The position numbers were made by a program, and so were the translations under genes. The notes beneath the pieces were generated by a model. That model was not told where the DNA came from, did not search any database, and saw only the letters and a list, made by a program, of their open reading frames with translations. A stretch of 64,000 nt of DNA from assembly GCF_900100955.1 (NCBI RefSeq), contig NZ_FNCC01000008.1, positions 372,001 through 436,000 on the forward strand, read 5' to 3'. Shown piece after piece: positions 57,090 through 64,000 of this stretch (position 1 is the stretch's first letter; the number at the start of each line of letters is the position of its first letter). This DNA is from Lentzea fradiae. Its GTDB lineage: Bacteria; Actinomycetota; Actinomycetes; Mycobacteriales; Pseudonocardiaceae.

Positions 57090-57787
57090 CCCACAAGTTG
57101 TTCTGCTTCCCCTACGCGGGCGGCGGTGCCTCGTTCTACCGGGCCTGGCCGGACACCGGTGTCCACGGCTTCCAGGTGGTCCCGGTGCAGCTCCCCGGCA
57201 GGGAGGAGCTGTTCGTGGAACCCTTCCACGACAGCGTCGGCCAGGCCGCCGACGACCTGGCGGGCAGGATCACCGGCTCGCTCGGCCCGTCCGACGAGGT
57301 GTCCCTGTTCGGCCACAGCTTCGGCGCGGTGCTGGCGTTCGAGGTGGCGCGCAGGCTGGCCGGCTCCCGGCCGCCGGTCCACCTCGTGGTGAGCGGCTCC
57401 GCCAACCCCGTCACGCCGCTGCCCCGCGAGGCGGCCGACCTCGACGACGACCAGTTCGTCGCCAGGGTCGAGATGCTGGCCGGCTACACCCACCCCGCGC
57501 TCTCCGACCCCGACCTGCGGGACATCGTGCTGCCCGCGCTGCGGGCCGACGTCGCCCTGCACGAGTCCTACGTCGCCGAGGACCCGCGGCCGATCCCGGT
57601 GCCGATCACCGTCGTCCGCGGCGCCACCGACCACATCGTGTCGGCCGAGGACTGCGTGGCGTGGGGGGCGGTCACGTCGCAGCGCTGCGACCAGGTCGAG
57701 CTGCCCGGCGGGCACATGTACCTGGTGGACGACTCCGCGCCGCTGTTCGACCTGCTCCGCCGCGTCCTGGCCGGGAGTCTGCTGTGA
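57086..57787 (+). CDS. Type II thioesterase (alpha/beta hydrolase)
   Basis: The 233-residue external thioesterase of the RifR/SrfD type starts [20 protein letters not shown] and has nucleophile Ser78 in [11 protein letters not shown] and catalytic His210 in LPGGHMYL. TEIIs clear misprimed carrier proteins. In systems with trans-loaded modules, a related alpha/beta hydrolase (SyrC, CmaE) moves the aminoacyl group between carriers using Cys; here the nucleophile is Ser, which favours the editing role. The GTG start overlaps the NRPS stop, and its own stop overlaps the next start, both by GTGA. Confidence 0.92.
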   Translation: MTHKLFCFPYAGGGASFYRAWPDTGVHGFQVVPVQLPGREELFVEPFHDSVGQAADDLAGRITGSLGPSDEVSLFGHSFGAVLAFEVARRLAGSRPPVHLVVSGSANPVTPLPREAADLDDDQFVARVEMLAGYTHPALSDPDLRDIVLPALRADVALHESYVAEDPRPIPVPITVVRGATDHIVSAEDCVAWGAVTSQRCDQVELPGGHMYLVDDSAPLFDLLRRVLAGSLL

Positions 57788-60309
57788 ACGCCGGGTTCGC
57801 GGTCAGGTCCGTCCTGGTCGACGCTGGCTCCGTGACCGACTGCGCGTTGCAGGAGCGGTTCGCCCTGACCGGCGAGGAAGCCGCGAACGCCTGCCGCCGC
57901 GTCATGGACCGGCCGATCGACCCGGCCGGCGAGCAGCTCACCAGGGTCGTGCTGGTGCACCTGGCGGGCGGCGAGCGCAGGCTCGTCGTCACGGCGCACG
58001 TCGACGCCCTGGACGCGGAAAGCCTGCGGGAGTGGGCCCTGTGGCTCTCCGCCCCCAGCGGCACCGCTCCCGCCCACCGGCGCCCGGTGAGGTTCACCGG
58101 TCCCGTCGCGGGATCGCTGGAGTGGGCCACGATGGGCGGCCACCTCGGCACGGGCGTGCGGGAGGAGTGCCTGGAGACCGGGTTGCCGCCGGTGCCGGTG
58201 CGCACCCTGGCCGCCGCCTGCGCGGTCGTCCTCGCCCGCTACACCGGCGTCTCCACGGCGCTGGTGGGCCTGCCGGACGGGACGGCGATCTCCGCCGACG
58301 TGGACGACGACGCCACGAGCGCGGAGCACGTGGCCACCGTCCACGGGCTCGCCGCCGCGGTGCCGGAGCTGACGCCCACTGTGGTGGTCGAGGCCGCGAA
58401 GCCCGCCGCCGTCCTGGACGAGCTGGTCCAGGACCAGCCCGCGCCGGTGGTGGTCCGCCTCGACGAGGACGGGCGCCTGGTCTGCCGCCACCGCGCGGAC
58501 CTCGTGGACGACAGCGCCGCGCAGGGCCTGCTGCGGTCGCTGCACGCGGTGCTGGCCGCCTTCGGCGAGTCCGCGGTCGTCGGCGAGATCGACCTGCTGC
58601 GGGGCGCCGACCCGCTGTCCGACGGCGGACCGCTCGCCGGCACCGAGAGCACGATCCACGGCATGGTCGCCGACCAGGCGGCCGCGCGACCCGACGCGGT
58701 CGCGATCACCTGCGGCGCGGAGTCCACGACCTACGCCGAGCTGGACGCCGCCGCCACGCGCGTCGCGTCGTGGCTGGTGTCCGCCGGGGTCGAGCCGGGG
58801 GACCGGGTCGGGGTGTCGCTGGAGCGCACACCCCACCTCGTCGCCGCACTGCTCGGCGTGCTCAAGGCGGGGGCGGCGTACGTGCCGCTCGACCCCGGCT
58901 ACCCGGCGAAGCGGCTGGAGTACATGGCCGCCGACGCGGGTCTCGCCGCGGTGATCGACCGCCCCGTGGCCGCGGACCCGGTCGAGCTGCCGGAGGTGGG
59001 GCCCGACGCCGCGGCGTACGTCATCTACACCTCGGGGTCGACCGGCAAGCCGAAGGGCGTCGTGGTGGACCACCGCAACGTCGCCGCGCTGCTGGAGTCC
59101 ACGAAGGACTTCGGCTTCGGCTCCGGCGACGTCTGGACGTTCTTCCACTCCTACGCGTTCGACTTCTCGGTCTGGGAGATCTGGGGCTGCCTGGCGACCG
59201 GTGGCAGGCTCGTCGTGGTGCCCCAGCAGGTCGCCCGCGACCCGCACGAGTTCCACGCGCTGCTGCGCGAGCAGTCGGTCACCGTGCTCAACCAGACGCC
59301 GTCGGCGTTCACCCAGCTGCTGGCCGCCGACCTGGACAGCCCCGACCGGCTCTCCGTGCGGCTGCTGGTCTTCGGCGGCGAGCAGCTCGACTCCCGGATG
59401 CTGCCCGCCTGGTTCGACCGGAACCCGGAGGACCGCTGCCGGGTGGTGAACATGTACGGGATCACCGAGACGACCGTGCACTGCACCTGGTTCACGATCG
59501 ACCGCAGGGCCGCGCTGGCGGGCAGCAGGTCGGTCGGCACGGCCATCCCCGGCTGGCGGCTGCGGGTGCTCGACCCGCGGGGCCGGGCCGTTCCGCCCGG
59601 TGTGGCGGGCGAGATCGTGGTCAGCGGCGCCGGCGTGACGCGCGGCTACCTGGGCAAGCCGGACCTGACCGCGCAGCGGTTCCCGGTGGGGCCCACCGGT
59701 CGCCGCTACCGCAGCGGTGACAGGGGCAGGCTGCTGGCCGGCGGCGAGCTCGAACACCTGGGCAGGCTCGACGACCAGGTCAAGATCCGCGGCCACCGCA
59801 TCGAGCTCGGCGAGATCAAGGCCGAGCTGCTGGCCGATCCCGCGGTGGTCGCGGCCGCGGTCGTGGTCAACCGCCGCGGCGACGGCGGCGACGCGCACCT
59901 GGACGCCTACGTCGTGGGACCGGTGGACCCGGCCGCGGTGCGGGACCGGCTGACGGGCGTCCTGCCCGCCTACATGGTGCCGAGCACGGTGACCGCGGTG
60001 CCGCGGTTGCCGTTGACGGGCAACGGGAAGCTGGACGTCGGGCGGCTGCCCGCGCCCACCACGGAGGCCCCGGCACCGACGGGCGCGGACACCGCGGACC
60101 AGATCGCGCAGGTGTGGCACTCGGTCCTCGGCGCCAGCGCCGGACCGGACGACAACCTGTTCATGGTCGGGGGCAACTCCCTCGTCGCCGCCAGGATCGC
60201 GGCCGAGATCCGCGGCAGGCGGCTGGGCGACGTGACCGTGCAGCAGATCTACCGCACCCCGACCATCCGCGGACTGGTCTCGGTGCTGACCGCGGGAGGA
60301 ACGGCATGA
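57784..60309 (+). CDS. Free-standing threonine-activating NRPS protein (C-like)-A-T
   Basis: The 841-residue protein has an N-terminal ~280 residues resembling a shortened condensation domain without HHxxxDG (only TAHVDALDAESL is seen), an A domain (about 290-760) and a T domain (VGGNSLVAARI, about 765-835). The pocket residues read DFWNVGMVHK, one change from the canonical threonine code DFWNIGMVHK, so Thr activation is well supported. It has no TE and no intact C domain, so its threonine must pass to another protein. The A-less module 2 of the NRPS is the obvious acceptor, as SyrB1 serves SyrE. The coupled SDR gene behind it may act on the bound threonine. Confidence 0.92.
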   Translation: MNAGFAVRSVLVDAGSVTDCALQERFALTGEEAANACRRVMDRPIDPAGEQLTRVVLVHLAGGERRLVVTAHVDALDAESLREWALWLSAPSGTAPAHRRPVRFTGPVAGSLEWATMGGHLGTGVREECLETGLPPVPVRTLAAACAVVLARYTGVSTALVGLPDGTAISADVDDDATSAEHVATVHGLAAAVPELTPTVVVEAAKPAAVLDELVQDQPAPVVVRLDEDGRLVCRHRADLVDDSAAQGLLRSLHAVLAAFGESAVVGEIDLLRGADPLSDGGPLAGTESTIHGMVADQAAARPDAVAITCGAESTTYAELDAAATRVASWLVSAGVEPGDRVGVSLERTPHLVAALLGVLKAGAAYVPLDPGYPAKRLEYMAADAGLAAVIDRPVAADPVELPEVGPDAAAYVIYTSGSTGKPKGVVVDHRNVAALLESTKDFGFGSGDVWTFFHSYAFDFSVWEIWGCLATGGRLVVVPQQVARDPHEFHALLREQSVTVLNQTPSAFTQLLAADLDSPDRLSVRLLVFGGEQLDSRMLPAWFDRNPEDRCRVVNMYGITETTVHCTWFTIDRRAALAGSRSVGTAIPGWRLRVLDPRGRAVPPGVAGEIVVSGAGVTRGYLGKPDLTAQRFPVGPTGRRYRSGDRGRLLAGGELEHLGRLDDQVKIRGHRIELGEIKAELLADPAVVAAAVVVNRRGDGGDAHLDAYVVGPVDPAAVRDRLTGVLPAYMVPSTVTAVPRLPLTGNGKLDVGRLPAPTTEAPAPTGADTADQIAQVWHSVLGASAGPDDNLFMVGGNSLVAARIAAEIRGRRLGDVTVQQIYRTPTIRGLVSVLTAGGTA

Positions 60310-61124
60310 CCGGCGACCTCGTGATGATCACCGGTGCCGCCCGCGGGATCGGCCGCGCCTGCGCGACCGCGTTCGCGGCCGGCGGCGCCGACCTGGTCCT
60401 GCTGGACGTCGCCGAGGAGATCGACGGCGTGCCGTACCCCCTCGGCACCCGCAGCCAGCTCGAGGCGACGGCCGCGCTCTGCCGCGACCACGGCGTGAGC
60501 GTCACCACCGAGCGGGTCGACATCCGCGACACCGCGGGTGCCTCGGCGGCGGTCGGGCGCACGCTGGAGCGGTACGGGCGGATCGACGTCCTGGTCAACA
60601 ACGCGGGTCTCGTGTCGCCGTCGGGCAAACCCGTCCACGAGGTGACCGACGACGACTGGCAGCTGATGATCGACGTCGACCTGACCGGCGCGTTCCGGAT
60701 GATGCGACTGGTGCTGCCGGGCATGGTCCGCCGAGGTTCCGGCGCCGTCGTCAACATCGCCTCCACCGCCGGACTGGTGGGGTACCGGCACTTCGCGGGC
60801 TACGTCGCCGCGAAGCACGGCCTGATCGGCCTGACCAAGGCCGCGGCGCTGGACTACGCGCCGCACGGCGTCCGGGTCAACGCCGTCTGCCCCGGCTCCG
60901 TGCGGGACGACCCCGACCTGGAGGGCGTGATGCTGGCGGAGATCGCGCGCTGCCTCGAACTGCCAGGAACCGAGCACGAGAAGACCTTCGTGGCCACCCA
61001 GCCGACCAACCGCCTCGTGCGCGCCCAGGACGTGGCCGCCTCCGTGAAGTGGTTGGCGAGCGCCGACGCGACCGACGTGACCGGCTCGGTCGTGACGGTC
61101 GACGGCGGCTACACCGTCCGATGA
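60306..61124 (+). CDS. Short-chain dehydrogenase, mycofactocin-coupled type
   Basis: The 272-residue classical SDR has TGAARGIGRA at the cofactor site, NNAG, catalytic Ser in NIASTAG, and Tyr166 and Lys170 in YVAAKHG. After the first beta-alpha unit it carries an insertion reading LLDVAEEIDGVPYPLGTRSQ, the hallmark of mycofactocin-coupled SDRs, which hold NAD tightly and pass electrons to mycofactocin. No mycofactocin genes are in the window. The ATG overlaps the Thr A-T stop (ATGA), so the two are made together; oxidation of the threonine hydroxyl is one possibility, and ketoreduction for the ACP/KS/CLF set is another. Confidence 0.88.
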   Translation: MTGDLVMITGAARGIGRACATAFAAGGADLVLLDVAEEIDGVPYPLGTRSQLEATAALCRDHGVSVTTERVDIRDTAGASAAVGRTLERYGRIDVLVNNAGLVSPSGKPVHEVTDDDWQLMIDVDLTGAFRMMRLVLPGMVRRGSGAVVNIASTAGLVGYRHFAGYVAAKHGLIGLTKAAALDYAPHGVRVNAVCPGSVRDDPDLEGVMLAEIARCLELPGTEHEKTFVATQPTNRLVRAQDVAASVKWLASADATDVTGSVVTVDGGYTVR

Positions 61125-61137
61125 GGAGGACCTCCCG

Positions 61138-61335
61138 ATGACGAACCCGTTCGAAGACGAAGACGCCACCTACCGGGTGCTGGTCAACGACGACGGCCAG
61201 CACTGCATCTGGCCCGACTTCGCCGACGTGCCCGCGGGCTGGACCACCGTGCACGACCCCGGCCCCCGAGCATCGGCCGTCGAGTACGTCGAGCAGCACT
61301 GGACCGACATGCGGCCGCACAGCGTCCTGCACTGA
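61138..61335 (+). CDS. MbtH-like NRPS chaperone
   Basis: The 65-residue MbtH-family protein contains NPFEDEDATYRVLVNDDGQ, IWPDFADVPAGW and a terminal Tyr/Trp helix (EYVEQHWTDMRP). The family binds A domains and is often needed for their solubility and adenylation activity. The usual SLWP is HCIWP here. It lies 13 bp after the SDR and probably serves the A domains of both the large NRPS and the Thr-loading protein. Confidence 0.95.
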   Translation: MTNPFEDEDATYRVLVNDDGQHCIWPDFADVPAGWTTVHDPGPRASAVEYVEQHWTDMRPHSVLH

Positions 61336-61369
61336 CCACCAACACCACCACCCACCCGAGGAGCACGTC

Positions 61370-61642
61370 GTGACGATCGAGAACACCGACACCACCACCG
61401 TCAGCCCCGAGCGCGCCGCGCGGATCAAGACCGTCGTCTGCGAGATCCTCGAGATCGGCGAGGACGAGGTCACCGAGACCAGCCTCTTCATCGAGGACCA
61501 CGAGGCCGACTCCCTGCGCGCCATCGAGATCCTGGCGTCGCTGGAGAAGGAGTTCGGCGTGGTGATCGACCAGGCCGAGCTGCCCAGGATGGTCAACCTG
61601 CGCGGCGTCCACCAGGTGACGGCCGAGTCGGCTGGCTGGTGA
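61370..61642 (+). CDS. Free-standing acyl carrier protein
   Basis: The 90-residue ACP has phosphopantetheine Ser48 in HEADSLRAIEIL and an acidic surface typical of type II systems (EILEIGEDEVTETS before the site). The GTG start has GAGGAG upstream. It stands directly before the KS/CLF pair, 4 bp from the KS start, so it is the natural carrier for that polyketide or acyl chain. Confidence 0.92.
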   Translation: MTIENTDTTTVSPERAARIKTVVCEILEIGEDEVTETSLFIEDHEADSLRAIEILASLEKEFGVVIDQAELPRMVNLRGVHQVTAESAGW

Positions 61643-61646
61643 CGGC

Positions 61647-62873
61647 ATGGCACAACGTGTGGTGCTGACCGGCCTCGGCGTGGTGTCGAGCATCGGGTTC
61701 GGTCCCGAGGAGTTCGCCGCGGGCCTGCGCGCGGGCCGGAGCGGGGCCAGGCCGATCAGCGTGTTCGACACCACCGGGTTCGAGTACGCGAACGGGTGCG
61801 AGGTCGTCGGGTTCGACCCGGCCGAGTGGCTGCGCGTCACCGACCCGGCGGACCTCGGCCGGGCGAGCCAGTTCTCGGTCGCGGCGGCCAGGATGGCCGT
61901 CCGCGACGCGGGCCTGGACGAGCGGCAGCTGGCGGACAAGCGCGGACTGGTGTCCGTCGGCACGACCGACGGCGAGGCCGTCGACCTCGAAGCGCTGCTG
62001 GAGACGTCGCTGAACCGCGGCTCCGCGGCGATGGACGGCCAGGTGGCCAGGCGTGCTCCCGCGACGATGCTGTCCCTGGCGATCGCCAGGGAGCTGGGGT
62101 TGTCCAACGTGAGCGCCTACACCATCGCGACGGCGTGCTCGGCTGGCAACTACGCGCTCGGCGACGGGTTCGACGCTGTCCGCTCCGGCGAGGTCGACTT
62201 CGCGCTGTGCGGCGGAGCGGACGCCATGTGCCGCAAGACGTTCGCCGGCTTCTACCGGCTGGGCACGATCGCGCCCGACTGCTGCCGCCCGTTCGACGCG
62301 GACCGCCAGGGCATCCTCACCGGTGAGGGCGCGGGGCTGCTGGTGCTGGAGAGCCTCGACTCGGCGCGGGCGCGCGGCGCCCGGATCTACGCCGAGGTGC
62401 TCGGCTACGGCCTGAACTGCGACGCCTACCACCAGGTGGCGCCGAACCAGGAGAGCATCGAGCGGTGCATGCGGCTCGCCCTGGCCGACGCCGGGGTCAA
62501 ACCGCACGAGGTCGACCTGATCTCGGCCCACGGCACCGGCACCCAGGCCAACGACGTCACCGAGACCAGGGCGATCCGGGGCCTCTACGGCGACCGGCCA
62601 CCCCGCACGATCTCGGTGAAGTCGATGCTGGGGCACACCATGGGCGCGGCGAGCGCGCTGGGCGCCATCGCCTGCGCGCTGGCGATCACCCACGGGTTCA
62701 TCCCGCCGACGATCAACCACCGCAGCTCCGACCCCGAGTGCGAGATCGACTGCGTCCCCAACGTGTCCGTCGAGGCGGACCTGCGCGTGGTGCAGAACAA
62801 CGGCCTGGCGTTCGGCGGCAACAACGCGAGCGTGATCCTCGGCAAGTACTCGGAGAAGGAGTTCGCGTCATGA
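61647..62873 (+). CDS. Type II ketosynthase (KS-alpha)
   Basis: The 408-residue FabF-like ketosynthase has a complete active site: Cys164 in ATACSAGNYAL, His295 in AHGTGTQAND and His330 in LGHTMGAASA. The end NNGLAFGGNNAS resembles KSs of the highly reducing type II PKSs (ishigamide, aryl polyenes, cinnamoyl starters) rather than aromatic PKSs; I infer this by eye. It overlaps the CLF gene by 4 bp, as in all KS-CLF heterodimers. It probably makes a short acyl chain that starts or decorates the peptide. Confidence 0.9.
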   Translation: MAQRVVLTGLGVVSSIGFGPEEFAAGLRAGRSGARPISVFDTTGFEYANGCEVVGFDPAEWLRVTDPADLGRASQFSVAAARMAVRDAGLDERQLADKRGLVSVGTTDGEAVDLEALLETSLNRGSAAMDGQVARRAPATMLSLAIARELGLSNVSAYTIATACSAGNYALGDGFDAVRSGEVDFALCGGADAMCRKTFAGFYRLGTIAPDCCRPFDADRQGILTGEGAGLLVLESLDSARARGARIYAEVLGYGLNCDAYHQVAPNQESIERCMRLALADAGVKPHEVDLISAHGTGTQANDVTETRAIRGLYGDRPPRTISVKSMLGHTMGAASALGAIACALAITHGFIPPTINHRSSDPECEIDCVPNVSVEADLRVVQNNGLAFGGNNASVILGKYSEKEFAS

Positions 62874-63952
62874 CCACGGCACAGCGCCTGGTGATCACGG
62901 CCTGGTCCGCGGTCTCCCCGTACGGGATCGGCCGGAAGTCCTTCGTGGACGGTGTCGTGACGGGCGCGCCGACGGTGACCGAGCTGGACCAGGAGCGGTG
63001 GCAGGGCCCGTCCGGCCGCGGGTGCCTGGTGCCCGGCTTCGAGATCAGGGAGGTGCTCGGCGCCAAGGGGACGCGCAAGATGGACCGGGTCACCGCACTG
63101 GTCGTCAGCACCGTGGGACAGCTGCTCGCGGACGGCGGCATCGGCACGGGCGAGGACACCGCTCTGGTGCTCGGCTCCACGATGGGCAGCGCACAGTCCA
63201 TCATGGACTTCACCAAGGACGTGCTGGTGCGGGAGCTGCCCTACCTGGTCGATCCCGCGAAGATGCCGAACTCGGTGATGAACTGCGCCGCGGGGGCGTG
63301 TGCGATCTGGCACGGCCTCAAGGGACCGAACACGACGCTCGCGGGCGGCCAGGCGGCGGGACTGATGGCGCTCGACTACGCGCGCCGGCTGCTGATCCAC
63401 GACCGGGCGGCCAAGGTGCTGGTGGGCGCGGCGGAGGAGTACTCGGCCGAGCGCGCCTGGCTCGACCGGCACTCGTGGCCCGCCGAGACCCCCGACCGAG
63501 TGCTCGGCGAGGGCTGCGCGGTGCTCCTGGTCGAGACGGCGGACCGGGCCCTGCCGGCGAGCGGCAGGGCGCCGCTGGCCGAGGTGCTCGCCACCGAGTC
63601 CAGGGTGTACCTGGAAGGCGACCCGAGCAAGGTGCTGGTCGCCTGTGTCCGGTCCGTCCTCGCCAGGGCGGGCGTCGAGGCGGACGAGGTGTGGGCGGCC
63701 GTTCCGTCCTCGGTCGGCGACCGGGGACGGGACGAGCGCGAGGTGGTGCGGTCGTTGTTCGGTTCGGAGGTCGTGGACCGCGTGCCCACCGGCGACGTCC
63801 TCGGTGACACGGGCGCGGCCAGTGCCGCTCTGCGGATCGCGGCGGTGCTCAGCGTCGCCGAGCACTCGCCGGAGGCGGCGGGCAAGGTCGCGCTGGTGAC
63901 GTCGGCCGACCGCTACGGCACGGTCGCCTGCTCGCTGCTGCGGCTGGCGTGA
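62870..63952 (+). CDS. Chain length factor-like ketosynthase (KS-beta), Cys to Gln
   Basis: The 360-residue ketosynthase-fold protein has Gln161 (LAGGQAAGLMALD) in place of the active-site Cys, the change that marks chain length factors. The His motifs are also lost (PSSVGDRGRD where HGTGT would be; LGDTGAASAA where GHTxGA would be). It should form the heterodimer with the preceding KS and set chain length. It is short for the family (about 400 is usual). Only 48 bp follow it in the window, with no further start, so the operon may continue beyond the right edge. Confidence 0.88.
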   Translation: MTTAQRLVITAWSAVSPYGIGRKSFVDGVVTGAPTVTELDQERWQGPSGRGCLVPGFEIREVLGAKGTRKMDRVTALVVSTVGQLLADGGIGTGEDTALVLGSTMGSAQSIMDFTKDVLVRELPYLVDPAKMPNSVMNCAAGACAIWHGLKGPNTTLAGGQAAGLMALDYARRLLIHDRAAKVLVGAAEEYSAERAWLDRHSWPAETPDRVLGEGCAVLLVETADRALPASGRAPLAEVLATESRVYLEGDPSKVLVACVRSVLARAGVEADEVWAAVPSSVGDRGRDEREVVRSLFGSEVVDRVPTGDVLGDTGAASAALRIAAVLSVAEHSPEAAGKVALVTSADRYGTVACSLLRLA

Positions 63953-64000
63953 CCACTTCCCGCCGTGGCGCCGTTCGCGCCGGGAACCTCCGCGCGAGGC

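Noticed and set aside
57086-57787. Reading the type II thioesterase as a SyrC-like aminoacyl shuttle
   Set aside because: SyrC/CmaE-type shuttles use a Cys nucleophile; this protein has Ser78 in GHSFGA, the normal TEII form. The shuttle role is not excluded but is not the primary call.
1-64000. tRNA, rRNA, CRISPR arrays, insertion sequences and attachment sites
   Set aside because: I found no cloverleaf-like tRNA with CCA-proximal features, no regular short repeats with spacers, and no transposase or integrase reading frames.

Overview
The window is high-GC actinomycete DNA: strong third-position G/C bias, GTG starts, many 4-bp stop/start overlaps, and large antisense open frames with no coding support. 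The mix of an enediyne-type PKS, an NRPS operon, MbtH, a LAL regulator and STAND/CHAT proteins fits a Pseudonocardiales- or Streptomyces-like producer. Genus is a guess; no rRNA or tRNA is present.

Left edge, 1-6.4 kb: the end of an enediyne core cassette. It holds the 3' part of a UnbU-type membrane protein, an iterative enediyne PKS (KS-AT-ACP-KR-DH) and the hot-dog thioesterase, translationally coupled and closed by a perfect 18-bp hairpin. 6.7-23.5 kb is an accessory region built largely from paralogous pairs: two SnoaL/NTF2-like proteins, two SRPBCC proteins (one with tandem domains), two ABC1/UbiB-type kinases each followed by related membrane proteins, two seven-repeat VCBS lipoproteins each convergent with a VOC protein, plus a DrrAB-like exporter, a P450, a nitroreductase and a PadR regulator. 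It probably serves the enediyne locus (resistance, export, tailoring), but that is inference from position.

23.5-36.3 kb is signalling and envelope functions: an NB-ARC/TPR/CHAT protein; a LuxR-type response regulator; a coupled pair made of a DoxX-Rieske fusion and a lipoprotein with every copper ligand of peptidylglycine hydroxylating monooxygenase; an MMPL transporter; and an OmpR-type two-component system. Three of these transcription units carry the same promoter-proximal element (TAACG, then CTCAG and a second, sometimes degenerate, copy 10 bp later), which suggests one regulon.

37.4-64 kb is a second biosynthetic locus that runs off the right end. A LAL regulator and an ABC-2 exporter precede a single ~22-kb operon: a SyrP/TauD-like dioxygenase, SbnB and SbnA (L-2,3-diaminopropionate supply), a 4004-residue NRPS, a type II thioesterase, a free-standing threonine-specific A-T protein, an SDR, MbtH, an ACP and a KS/CLF pair in which the CLF active-site Cys is replaced by Gln. 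The NRPS reads C-A-T / C-(A remnant)-T / C-A-T / C-A-T-TE. Module 2 has lost its A domain, while a Thr-activating protein sits just downstream. This is the arrangement known from syringomycin (SyrB1 loading the A-less module of SyrE). Modules 1 and 3 have near-identical A-T segments. The predicted product is an acylated tetrapeptide with two copies of one residue (possibly Dap), a trans-loaded Thr-derived residue and a C-terminal Asp/Asn-type residue, possibly beta-hydroxylated.
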